DNA from: UBA9410 sp963933065
Lineage (GTDB): Bacteria > Actinomycetota > Acidimicrobiia > Acidimicrobiales > MedAcidi-G1
Reading direction: 5' to 3'
Assembly: GCA_963933065.1 (NCBI GenBank)
Contig: CAWVUB010000039.1
Span: forward strand, 1-18,685
Length of the DNA: 18,685 nt
A program made the position numbers and the translations under genes. Numbering within the stretch: position 1 is the stretch's first letter; each line of letters opens with the position of its first letter. Below, in pieces: positions 8,167 through 15,098 of this stretch. The notes below the pieces were generated by a model. That model ran no database searches. It saw only the letters and a program-made list of their open reading frames with translations, and was not told the DNA's origin.

Positions 8167-9698
8167 GTTCCTTCAGGTGCCCGTCCAAGGTTGCTTACGT
8201 GCCCACAACTTGCACCGCTAGGTAAAACTTTGGCGGGATTGGCCAAACCACGAACGTCAAACGCTCGTCTCAGTTTGTCTTGGGCTTCCAGGTCGGCTGG
8301 ACTGAACTGCATGTGCATGAAGCGCTTCTTCTCGAGTCCGATTCCGTGTTCACCAGACAGCACACCTCCAGCCTCTACTGAGATCCGAACAATCTCTTCA
8401 CCCGCGTCTAGGACTCGTTCCATGACGCCCGGCTCCCGAGCATCAAACACCATCAGAGGGTGCAGATTTCCGTCTCCAGCGTGGAACACGTTCATCACCA
8501 TGAGTTGTCGCTCCTCCACTACCTCATAAATTTTTGTGAGCACCTCAGCCAGCCGTGTTCGCGGGATGACAGTGTCATGCAGGTAGTAATCAGGCGCATA
8601 GTGAGCAATCGCCCCAAATGCATTTTTTCTGCCTTTCCAGATTCGCGACCGTTCATCATCATCTTTTGCCACCCGGACAGTACGAACACCGTGATCTGCT
8701 CCGATGGACTTAATTCGTTCGACGGCGTCCGCTACGCCAGCTGCAAGACCATCGAGCTCAACTATCAACACCGCTGCAGCATCTAGTGGGTAGCCAGCCT
8801 GAACAAAGGGTTCAACGGCCTCAATCACCCGTTTGTCCATAATTTCCAACGCAGCCGGCACCACTCCAGCAGCAATTACTGCACTTACCATGTCCGCCGC
8901 CCCCTCCACCCGTTCAAAATCCAGCAACAGGGTCGCCACCTCCGGTGGATCCTCAGTCAGCCGGACACATATCCGCGTTGCGATACCCAGTGTCCCCTCG
9001 CCACCAACGAAAGCTCCTCGGAGGTCGTAGCCCGGCGAGCGGCCTTCTTCTGCTCCGAGCAGCACAACCTCACCATCAGGAAGCACCACCTCAAGTGCGA
9101 GCACGTGGGCACTGGTTACGCCATACAGGAGGCAGTGGGGGCCCCCGGAATTGTTCGCAACGTTGCCCCCAATCGTGCACGCCTGTTGACTCGACGGATC
9201 GGGAGCGAAATGTAGCCCTGTGCCCAACAGATGGCGGGAAAGATCCAAATTCACCACACCGGGACCGACCCAAGCGATACGCCGATCAAGATCGACCTCG
9301 TGGATGGAGTTCATGCGAGTAGTCACAACCATGACCGGCTCATCGCAGGGAACGGCCCCTCCAGACAACCCAGTTCCCGCCCCTCGCGGGACGAAGGCTC
9401 GGCCGTGTCGAACCGCGATGGTGACACAAGCCGCAACTTCATCGGTAGTTTCCGGAAAGCACACAATGCCAGCACTGCCGCCACGGGTAACCGACCCATC
9501 CCGACTGTAGAGAGCCCTAGCCCCAGAACCAGTCTCCACCCGGCCTCGTCCTAGTGCCTTCACCAAATCCCGCTCTAGAGGGTCGCCAAGGCCGCCCCTC
9601 TTCACCCTGGCCCTTCGAAAGCCAATGCCGCCAAACATCTTGCGGATAGTTGCCCGACCAACTTGCTCGACGGGCTCGGTGGAACTCACATCTAACAT
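8157..9698 (-). CDS. glcD: Glycolate oxidase catalytic FAD subunit
   Basis: FAD-linked oxidase that oxidises glycolate, and possibly D-lactate, to the 2-oxoacid. Seen: the FAD-binding PCMH domain with PRGAGTGLSGGA, then PDPSSQQACTIGGNVANNSG and YDLRGAFVGGEGTLGIATRI. The C-terminal cap holds NVFHAGDGNLHPL and SGEHGIGLEKKRFM, the usual metal and substrate region. I place the start at the ATG at 9698, with AGG five bases before it. A GTG at 9716 in the same frame gives a six-residue longer protein and an ATG at 9638 a shorter one. It is the first gene of the glcDEF unit, and glcE overlaps its end by ten bases. FAD-linked D-lactate dehydrogenases are related, but glcE and glcF alongside favour glycolate. 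Confidence 0.95.
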   Translation of the reverse strand: MLDVSSTEPVEQVGRATIRKMFGGIGFRRARVKRGGLGDPLERDLVKALGRGRVETGSGARALYSRDGSVTRGGSAGIVCFPETTDEVAACVTIAVRHGRAFVPRGAGTGLSGGAVPCDEPVMVVTTRMNSIHEVDLDRRIAWVGPGVVNLDLSRHLLGTGLHFAPDPSSQQACTIGGNVANNSGGPHCLLYGVTSAHVLALEVVLPDGEVVLLGAEEGRSPGYDLRGAFVGGEGTLGIATRICVRLTEDPPEVATLLLDFERVEGAADMVSAVIAAGVVPAALEIMDKRVIEAVEPFVQAGYPLDAAAVLIVELDGLAAGVADAVERIKSIGADHGVRTVRVAKDDDERSRIWKGRKNAFGAIAHYAPDYYLHDTVIPRTRLAEVLTKIYEVVEERQLMVMNVFHAGDGNLHPLMVFDAREPGVMERVLDAGEEIVRISVEAGGVLSGEHGIGLEKKRFMHMQFSPADLEAQDKLRRAFDVRGLANPAKVLPSGASCGHVSNLGRAPEGTWV

Positions 9699-9751
9699 TA
9701 TGCCTGACCGGAGCACCCCGACAGTGGGCCGTCTTACTCATCTGATTTCGG

Positions 9752-9757
9752 ACAGTA
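9752..9757 (-). promoter_or_regulatory. Candidate -10 hexamer for the glc operon
   Basis: On the minus strand the 78- to 96-base divergent gap holds TACTGT, the same hexamer as before the HxlR gene. It would start transcription about 30 bases upstream of the GTG at 9716 and about 47 bases upstream of the ATG at 9698. No good -35 box is seen. The evidence is the hexamer alone. Confidence 0.25.
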
Positions 9758-9794
9758 CGAGGATCCCCGACCTCGAGGGTGTAGGAAGAACAAC

Positions 9795-11543
9795 GTGAAA
9801 CGACTCCGCGCTATCGCAATGCGCGGCGACACACCAGTACTGGTTCTATCAATCGTCACCGGAATGACGGTGGCAACTCTCATTGCTGGCTTCGAATACG
9901 TCTCAGTCACAGTGTTCCTAGAACGTCTTCTCGGCCGGCCCGTGTGGCAGATCGCCCTAGCCCCGGCCCTTGGGCTCCTAATCGCTTCACTCTTGTTGCG
10001 TTACCCCGGTCGGCGCATGGGTCCCGGGACCTCAGACGAGTTCAACAGGGCGTTCCACGACCGCAACCCAAGTCTTCCGCTACGCGCCCTTCCTATAAAG
10101 TTGTTGGCTGGCATAAGCACAATTGGACTAGGCGGAGCACTTGGCCTCGAGGGTCCTTCCATCTACGCCGGATCCACAATCGGTCTCGGAATGCGCGACC
10201 GCTTTCGGCGTTGGCTTAGACGCGAAGATGTCAAGATTCTCCTAACTGCCGGTGCGGCAGCGGCCGTAGCTGCCGTGTTCAAAGCCCCGGCGACCGGAGT
10301 CCTGTTCGCCCTCGAGGCGCCGTACCGCGACGACGTCAACCGCCGGGCCTTACTCCCATCTCTGCTGGCCTCAGCCACCAGTTACATCACCTACATAAAC
10401 CTCATAGGCCACGAACCGGTAATACCGTTCCTTACGGACCCCGAGAACCGGATCGGCCTGAACGTTCAACAATTGGCCATCAAATCTGATACCGACATCG
10501 TCTGGTTTGAAGCATCTGATCTGGCTTCATTATTCACTGCAGTCGAGGTAACTGATGTATTTGGGGCCCTACTACTAGGGATCTTTGCTGGCCTAGGAGG
10601 CCGGGCGATGGCGTGGCTGGTGCGCTGGGCTAAGACCCAGTCAAAAACACAGTCGTACATTCCTCGCGTGTTGCTCGGCGGCACAGCACTTGCCGGACTA
10701 GCCCTAGTAGCTGACCTGGCTTTTGGCTTACCACTAACCATCGGCCCAGGATTTGAGGCCATGGAATGGGTGGTCCGTCCCGGGCACGGACTCGGACTCA
10801 TTGGCTTGTTGTTTGGGCTTCGGCTAGCCGCGACCATTGTGACTCTTGCCGCCGGTGGGGTCGGTGGCTTATTTATTCCGCTGGCAGTACAGGGCGTAGT
10901 CCTCGGCCAATTCACTGGCGTCCTGCTGGAGTCTGATCGACCTGGCCTGTATCCGACACTAGGCCTAGCCGCCTTTCTAGGCGCTGGGTATCGGGTCCCC
11001 CTTTCGGCGGTAATGTTTGTTGCCGAGTCGACCGGTGGTTCGTTTGTGGTCCCAGCGCTCGTTGCAGCAGCCGTGAGTCAACTCGTAGCCGGAAAGTCTT
11101 CGGTTGCTGAACATCAGCACTCTGTCCGACTTGGCCATCTTGAACGACGGTTTACACTTCCGGTTACTTCAGCGCTGGACACCGATGTGATGACTGTTCC
11201 GTCAGACGCCACTGTTGCCGAGTTTATGTACCTTCATGTGCTTGGTCGGCGAGAACGATCAGTGGCCGTCGTTGACGGCGCCCACTACCGAGGGATGATC
11301 AGCCTTACTGAAGTGTCGACCCTTGAACGTTCAGAGTGGGAAGACGTTGCGGTTGGGGATCTTTGCAATTCAACCCTCCCAGTCGCCCGACCAAACTGGT
11401 CACTCCGTGACGCCACCTTGGCAATGGAACAAGCAGATGTGGACATTCTGGCCGTCACCGACGCTGAGGGGGCTTTCATCGGCATGCTCTCGGCCGACGA
11501 CATCCTCAAGTTGGACGAGATTCTGGACGAGACAGGCAGCTAA
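9795..11543 (+). CDS. CLC-family anion channel or transporter with CBS domain pair
   Basis: Integral membrane protein of the CLC superfamily, 582 residues. The membrane part covers about residues 15-430, followed by a C-terminal CBS pair from about 463 (MTVPSDATVAEF and later FIGMLSADDILKLDE) that usually binds nucleotides. The GTG start has AGGAAG about six bases upstream. Seen: the external gate motif GLEGPSIY with Glu119 present, and GGLFIPLAV at about 358-366 matching the GxFxP region. Odd residues compared with CLC-ec1: the GSGIP filter reads GPGTS (76-80), so the central Ser is Pro77; the internal proton Glu203 position is Ala175 (FALEAP); and the Tyr445 position appears to be Val437. 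This suggests channel-like or altered-selectivity behaviour, but that is inference from motif alignment by eye. It is divergent from glcD. Confidence 0.92.
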   Translation: MKRLRAIAMRGDTPVLVLSIVTGMTVATLIAGFEYVSVTVFLERLLGRPVWQIALAPALGLLIASLLLRYPGRRMGPGTSDEFNRAFHDRNPSLPLRALPIKLLAGISTIGLGGALGLEGPSIYAGSTIGLGMRDRFRRWLRREDVKILLTAGAAAAVAAVFKAPATGVLFALEAPYRDDVNRRALLPSLLASATSYITYINLIGHEPVIPFLTDPENRIGLNVQQLAIKSDTDIVWFEASDLASLFTAVEVTDVFGALLLGIFAGLGGRAMAWLVRWAKTQSKTQSYIPRVLLGGTALAGLALVADLAFGLPLTIGPGFEAMEWVVRPGHGLGLIGLLFGLRLAATIVTLAAGGVGGLFIPLAVQGVVLGQFTGVLLESDRPGLYPTLGLAAFLGAGYRVPLSAVMFVAESTGGSFVVPALVAAAVSQLVAGKSSVAEHQHSVRLGHLERRFTLPVTSALDTDVMTVPSDATVAEFMYLHVLGRRERSVAVVDGAHYRGMISLTEVSTLERSEWEDVAVGDLCNSTLPVARPNWSLRDATLAMEQADVDILAVTDAEGAFIGMLSADDILKLDEILDETGS

Positions 11544-11545
11544 AT

Positions 11546-11561
11546 CCTTGGCCTGTCAAGG
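11546..11561. terminator. Weak stem-loop between convergent genes
   Basis: CCTTG (11546-11550) and CAAGG (11557-11561) can pair around a six-base loop, in the 19 bases between the stop of the CLC gene and the stop of the small acidic gene. The position suits a bidirectional terminator, but the stem is only five pairs and there is no T run. Confidence 0.25.
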
Positions 11562-11562
11562 C

Positions 11563-11766
11563 TTAGGCAGTTTCGGCGCCTTCTTCAAGAGTCGTTTCGG
11601 AGAGCTCATCTTCGAACTCTTCTTCCCAAGCCCCGAGCGCTGGAGAATCTTTACTGTCCCCACGATCTCCTACGTCCAGGCTTTCAAAAATGGAATCTAG
11701 ATCTAGATCCTGATTCTGTTTCAGAGCCCGAGCTTCTTCGTAACGACGGTGTCTACCCTTCTTCAC
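11563..11766 (-). CDS. Small acidic protein of 67 residues, unknown function
   Basis: The N-terminus is basic (KKGRHRRYEEARALKQ), followed by an acidic low-complexity tail (DLDLDSIFESLD, then WEEEFEDELSETTLEEGAE). There is no membrane segment, signal or cysteine. I chose the GTG at 11766 because GGGAGG lies seven bases upstream; a TTG five codons earlier is the alternative. Third codon positions are clearly richer in A and T than in neighbouring genes, which fits either a young or a charged gene. The basic head plus acidic tail recalls small actinobacterial proteins such as DUF3073, but the match is not good enough to assign. It stands alone, convergent with the CLC gene and 176 bases from the end of RNase D. 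Confidence 0.6.
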   Translation of the reverse strand: MKKGRHRRYEEARALKQNQDLDLDSIFESLDVGDRGDSKDSPALGAWEEEFEDELSETTLEEGAETA

Positions 11767-11834
11767 TTGACACCCTCCCAATCTTTCGCAGTGTCTTTTA
11801 TCCTGGTTTGTACATCTGTTCTGATCCAGTCAGC

Positions 11835-11848
11835 GCCTCAATTGAGGC
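11835..11848. repeat. 14-bp perfect palindrome in the gap upstream of the small acidic gene
   Basis: GCCTCAATTGAGGC is a perfect palindrome lying 69 bases before the GTG of the small acidic gene, within the 176-base gap 11767-11942. I see no gene in that gap. The symmetry suggests a binding site for a dimeric regulator rather than a terminator, since there is no loop and no T run. No function is assigned. Confidence 0.4.
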
Positions 11849-11942
11849 AATCAAACAGCCGACAGGTTTCCTTGCCATTCTAACTAGATCATTCACATTC
11901 CATGGGGAGGGTGCTGAAGCAAAACGGCCGTGAACTTCTCTC

Positions 11943-13106
11943 CTAGTCCAGACGGGGTTCCATTAACAATCCGCCCCGACCATCGAAAGCCAACGACGCC
12001 CGGCCACTCAGCAATTCATCAACCGGGGCGCCCACCACTTGGTGGCGCCACCCTATGGCCATCCGGGCACCATCTACTCCTCGGACTAGGTCCTCAATGT
12101 CGCTGCGGGTACCGACAAGCGCTGGGTCCAGATCTAAATTGCGCGACAACTGAGCCACCCATGCGGAAACAAGAGTGACTGCCGCACGTACGTCATTTCC
12201 CTTGTCGCGACGGGGTGCCTCATCAAGCAGCGGTGGCAAATTGTCGGCAGCGGCTACCGCAGCAAGTAGGCCCTCGGCTATTGCACCTTTGTGGTGCCGA
12301 CCATCTAGTCCCCGTATCTTCCGTAATTCCTCAATAGTTCGGGGCGCCCTCTGAGCGACGCCAACCACACCGAGATCTGGTACCACGTGACGAACCGGTT
12401 GATCGACTTCAGCAGCCCGCCGCTCACGCCAAGCGGCCACTGAGCGGACCACCTCGCGAGCCCGGCCCCGCAGTTGGCGGGCCTCCTTGATTCGCTGCCA
12501 AGCATCTTCAGGTATTCGTCGACCACGCTCCCGGGCGAGCATTTCTAAGCACTCCTGCTCAGCCCATCCAAGCCGACCATCATCACTTAAACGCTGAACT
12601 AATCGATCGTGTATCTCCAGCAAATGCGCAACATCTGAGGCCGCATACTGCAGTTGTGAGTCGGTCAGGGGACGAGCCAACCAGTCAGTCAAACGATCCC
12701 CTTTGGCGATCTGCAAGCCCAATTCTTGCTCGTGCAATGCTGCCAGCGATGGCGACGACAGTCCGATAAACCCGGCGGCCAATTGGGTGTCAAACATGTT
12801 GGCTGGAACCGTTCCGCAAGACCGATTAAATACCTCCAAGTCTTGACCAGCGGCATGCATTACCACCAGCACTTCAGAGTCAAGCAAGCGGGCCATTGGG
12901 TTTAGGTCGACCTCTAGGGGATCTATCAGGGCGAGCCCACCAGACCAGGCCACCTGCACTAACGCCACTTTCGGAAAGTAGGTTTTTTCTCGATGGAACT
13001 CGGTGTCCACCGCAATTCGAGGTTCGTCAATCAAGACATCGAGCAACGCCTCAAATTCGGTCTGATCGGAGACGTACTGGAAATCGACCCGATCCTGCCC
13101 GCTCAG
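11943..13106 (-). CDS. rnd: Ribonuclease D
   Basis: 3'-5' exoribonuclease of the DEDDy family, acting in tRNA and stable RNA 3' end processing. Numbered from a CTG start at 13106: Asp34 and Glu36 (VDTEFHRE), Asp89 (MHAAGQDLEVF), Tyr154 and Asp158 (YAASDVAHL), so all catalytic residues are present. HRDC-type helical regions follow from about residue 195 and include TIEELRKIRGLDGRHH. I favour the CTG because it overlaps the rhodanese stop as CTGA and has GGAGG six bases upstream. The alternative TTG at 13160 would add 18 residues that only shadow the rhodanese gene, although it too has a GGAGG nine bases away. Downstream starts would remove the first strand of the exonuclease fold. The length of 387 residues is normal. 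Confidence 0.93.
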   Translation of the reverse strand: MSGQDRVDFQYVSDQTEFEALLDVLIDEPRIAVDTEFHREKTYFPKVALVQVAWSGGLALIDPLEVDLNPMARLLDSEVLVVMHAAGQDLEVFNRSCGTVPANMFDTQLAAGFIGLSSPSLAALHEQELGLQIAKGDRLTDWLARPLTDSQLQYAASDVAHLLEIHDRLVQRLSDDGRLGWAEQECLEMLARERGRRIPEDAWQRIKEARQLRGRAREVVRSVAAWRERRAAEVDQPVRHVVPDLGVVGVAQRAPRTIEELRKIRGLDGRHHKGAIAEGLLAAVAAADNLPPLLDEAPRRDKGNDVRAAVTLVSAWVAQLSRNLDLDPALVGTRSDIEDLVRGVDGARMAIGWRHQVVGAPVDELLSGRASLAFDGRGGLLMEPRLD

Positions 13107-13447
13107 GACGCACCTCCATCGAGTGGGCCTGATTCGGTTGGGAACTCGGCAGCCACCCAAGCGTTTGTTCCTCCAGCAACATTCACCGCATCAATGTTGT
13201 GGGAACGCAGAAATTCCGCCGCCGTCCAACTCCTCCCACCTACTGCGCAGATTACGTAAAGGGTGTCTCCCTTCGGGATCTCGTTCAGCCTTTCAGGAAT
13301 CGACTGCAACGGGATGCAGATACCGCCCGGCACCCTGGCCATCTCAATTTCTTCAGGTTCCCGAACATCGAGAAGCGTGGCGCCATGTTGCAACCGGAGC
13401 TTCAATTCGTCGACCTCAACTTCAGGTACTTCCATAGGTTCGGTCAT
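13103..13447 (-). CDS. Single-domain rhodanese-like sulfurtransferase
   Basis: One rhodanese domain of 114 residues. Seen: LLDVREPEEIEMARVPGGICIP near residues 25-46 and the active-site loop CAVGGRS at 67-73 with catalytic Cys67, then the typical VAGGTNAW near the end. The loop length and composition fit GlpE- or PspE-like single-domain proteins that move sulfane sulfur to cyanide or thiol acceptors. It lies between mobA and rnd, and its stop overlaps the proposed CTG start of rnd. A link with molybdenum cofactor sulfuration is possible from the neighbourhood, but rhodaneses are common and this is weak. The ATG start has a GGAGAGG about 15 bases upstream, rather far; an inverted repeat at 13474-13498 lies just before it. 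Confidence 0.93.
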   Translation of the reverse strand: MTEPMEVPEVEVDELKLRLQHGATLLDVREPEEIEMARVPGGICIPLQSIPERLNEIPKGDTLYVICAVGGRSWTAAEFLRSHNIDAVNVAGGTNAWVAAEFPTESGPLDGGAS

Positions 13448-13473
13448 CAGCGCAAGTGTTACCTCTCCTGCTC

Positions 13474-13498
13474 AATGGCTGTGGTCCGACAAGCCATT
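13474..13498. repeat. Inverted repeat between mobA and the rhodanese gene
   Basis: AATGGCT (13474-13480) and AGCCATT (13492-13498) form a perfect 7-bp inverted repeat around an 11-base centre, in the 76-base gap between the mobA stop and the rhodanese start. It could be an operator for the rhodanese-rnd pair or a hairpin ending the upstream transcript. There is no T run on the minus strand. Confidence 0.35.
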
Positions 13499-13523
13499 CG
13501 GCCTCTAAGGGAAATGTGGGACC

Positions 13524-14123
13524 CTACCGTCCGGACGCATCCAGATCGCTGGGCCGATCGACGTCTTGAAAGCCAGCCGGTACCGGCCCAGTAACCTCAA
13601 CTATTCTCAATCCGCTGGTTGCCGCTGTCTCAGCCGCTCGCCATACGGATCTTTCTCCATGCTGAAACGCCAGTTCCAGAGAGGAACGGGTCGCAGCGGT
13701 CCAACAAGCATGCATCCACTGGCGGTGGCCATCGACCACCGGGACACCAACTTTCGGCAAAGTCGAGGTGGCGACCGCATTCACCGCTGCCCTCACATTT
13801 TCCGGATCGACAGCCGGCAGATCACAACTCAGAACCACCAAAGGTGCAACGGAATTTGCAAAGTGACCTAAAGCCGTAATTATTCCACCTAGTGGCCCCT
13901 CGCCAGGTTGACCATCCGGCACCACCGTTAGGCCAGCCTCTGTTAGACCGTCGATATCTCCTCCCACTGCCACAACAGCAGCGGCGCCAGCTTTGATTAG
14001 TGCTTGAGTTGCGGTCACTGCGAGGAATTGGCCGCCAACAACCATCAGGGCTTTGTCGCATCCCATTCGTTGACTAGCGCCTCCCGTGAGGACGGCACCC
14101 ACAAAAGATGCGCTCTCGGTCAG
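13524..14123 (-). CDS. mobA: Molybdenum cofactor guanylyltransferase-like protein
   Basis: Nucleotidyltransferase that attaches GMP to molybdopterin to give the guanine dinucleotide cofactor. Seen: the signature LTGGASQRMGCDKAL near the N-terminus, VVPDGQPGEGPLGGI, LSCDLPAVDPENV with the metal-binding Asp, and a C-terminal DVDRPSDLD. The start is uncertain. A CTG at 14123 overlaps the DUF3151 stop as CTGA and has GGAG seven bases upstream, giving 199 residues. A GTG at 14102 would give 192 residues beginning MGAVLTGG, which also fits the family; starts further upstream only shadow DUF3151. No other molybdopterin gene is visible. Related cytidylyl- and FbiD/CofC-type transferases share the fold, but the GG-S-RMG-DKA signature favours MobA or MocA. 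Confidence 0.85.
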   Translation of the reverse strand: MTESASFVGAVLTGGASQRMGCDKALMVVGGQFLAVTATQALIKAGAAAVVAVGGDIDGLTEAGLTVVPDGQPGEGPLGGIITALGHFANSVAPLVVLSCDLPAVDPENVRAAVNAVATSTLPKVGVPVVDGHRQWMHACWTAATRSSLELAFQHGERSVWRAAETAATSGLRIVEVTGPVPAGFQDVDRPSDLDASGR

Positions 14124-14632
14124 GAGGATTCTCCATGGCTGGCTGATTCGGGAGACGCTGACGGCGGCCAACCCGGATCCAACTGCCGCAGAAACAGTGT
14201 GCATCTTTCGGCTTCATCAACCTCACCAATGTCCGCAGCTGTCTGCGCTAACCCAGCAACAGCTCCAAGGAATCCCCGATTGGTCGGATGCTCCCACCGG
14301 ACGTAGCCCGAGCCCCGCCAACCGCTCTGGCGAAGGCGATCAAGGCCGCGGTGGTAGCCCACGCGGTAGGCGGCGTAAGCCTCCATGGTGTCGCGAGCCA
14401 GATCACCAAGTCGAACCCATCCCTCGAGGTGGCGTGGCCAATCAGCGACTACCGCAGAGACTGCTTCACGTCGTTCGCTGTCGGTTGCTCGCTCTAGTGC
14501 CTCCGCCAACGCTACGTCAGCGAGCGGCTCCTCAGGATCAAGAACTGTTTCCGGCGGACCTGCTCCCGACATCGATATTGGGCGGGCATCAGAAGAGGAG
14601 TCACTCACGGAATTGGAGGTTAGTCCCGACAT
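14120..14632 (-). CDS. DUF3151 family protein
   Basis: Actinobacterial protein of unknown function. Seen: the core AYRVGYHRGLDRLRQSGWRG at about residues 88-107, followed by WEHPTNRGFLGAVAGLAQTA and IGEVDEAERC, which I recognise as the DUF3151 pattern. The region at about 40-150 is probably an all-helical, TPR-like fold. Residues 1-30 are Ser/Pro-rich and look disordered. The length of 170 is a little above the usual 140 or so. The ATG at 14632 has no clear ribosome site; GTG at 14608 and ATG at 14572 are in-frame alternatives. Its stop overlaps the proposed CTG start of mobA. The first codons and the upstream region hold two copies of a GTCGGG(A/T)C motif. Confidence 0.88.
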   Translation of the reverse strand: MSGLTSNSVSDSSSDARPISMSGAGPPETVLDPEEPLADVALAEALERATDSERREAVSAVVADWPRHLEGWVRLGDLARDTMEAYAAYRVGYHRGLDRLRQSGWRGSGYVRWEHPTNRGFLGAVAGLAQTAADIGEVDEAERCTLFLRQLDPGWPPSASPESASHGESS

Positions 14633-14716
14633 GGCAAAGTGACCCGACTGGGAGTGGCTTCCTAGCTACTCTCAGGCGGTGCTGAAGTTTCTTTCCAATA
14701 AACCAATCCAACTGAA

Positions 14717-15070
14717 ATGATTCTTTTAGCGGCCGAAGACGCCGAGTCGGGACTTGACAGGCTGTCGGACCGGTTCATTGATCTAACTAATCGAGTGCCA
14801 GACATTGTGGACCTTCCGTCGTGGATAAATCCGACATTCCTGAGAACCGCATCGATCGTGGCCATCGTCGTCAGCCTGTTATTGGTTGTCTTGGTGGCCC
14901 GAATTGTCAGGAGGCTGATTCTTCGCGTGGTCGCTGTAGCGCTCTTGGCCGTGCTGGTTGCGGGTTTCTGGAGTCAAAGAATTGCACTCGCTGATTGTGC
15001 AGCCGATTGCTCGTGCTCTCTCTTCGGACAGACCGTCCAAGTGCCTCCCAGCATGAATCCAAACTGCTAG
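14717..15070 (+). CDS. Small membrane protein with Cys-rich C-terminal tail
   Basis: A 117-residue protein. Two hydrophobic segments at about residues 44-62 and 70-84 are joined by an Arg-rich loop (RIVRRLILR). By the positive-inside rule this puts the loop in the cytoplasm and both ends outside. The tail holds Cys94, Cys98, Cys100 and the final Cys117 (DCAADCSC, then NC at the end), suggesting disulfides or metal or cofactor binding outside the membrane. I do not recognise the family. No strong ribosome site precedes the ATG and no TAnnnT sits at the leaderless distance, so the start is less certain. It is divergent from DUF3151 and convergent with pyruvate kinase, with 28 bases between the two stops. 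Confidence 0.7.
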   Translation: MILLAAEDAESGLDRLSDRFIDLTNRVPDIVDLPSWINPTFLRTASIVAIVVSLLLVVLVARIVRRLILRVVAVALLAVLVAGFWSQRIALADCAADCSCSLFGQTVQVPPSMNPNC

Positions 15071-15098
15071 ACAACCTAGCTTAGCGCCAGCTCTGTGA

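Noticed and set aside
9517..9741. Minus-strand frame starting ATG at 9741, out of frame with glcD
   Set aside because: It overlaps the conserved start of glcD in another frame and is rich in Arg, Trp and Gly like other shadow frames; no family motif.
10466..10915. 149-residue minus-strand frame opposite the CLC gene
   Set aside because: Pro/Ser/Thr-rich shadow of a well-supported membrane protein gene; no motif or ribosome site.
13524..14123. A molybdenum cofactor gene cluster around mobA
   Set aside because: No other moa, mog or moe gene is present; the rhodanese neighbour alone is not enough.
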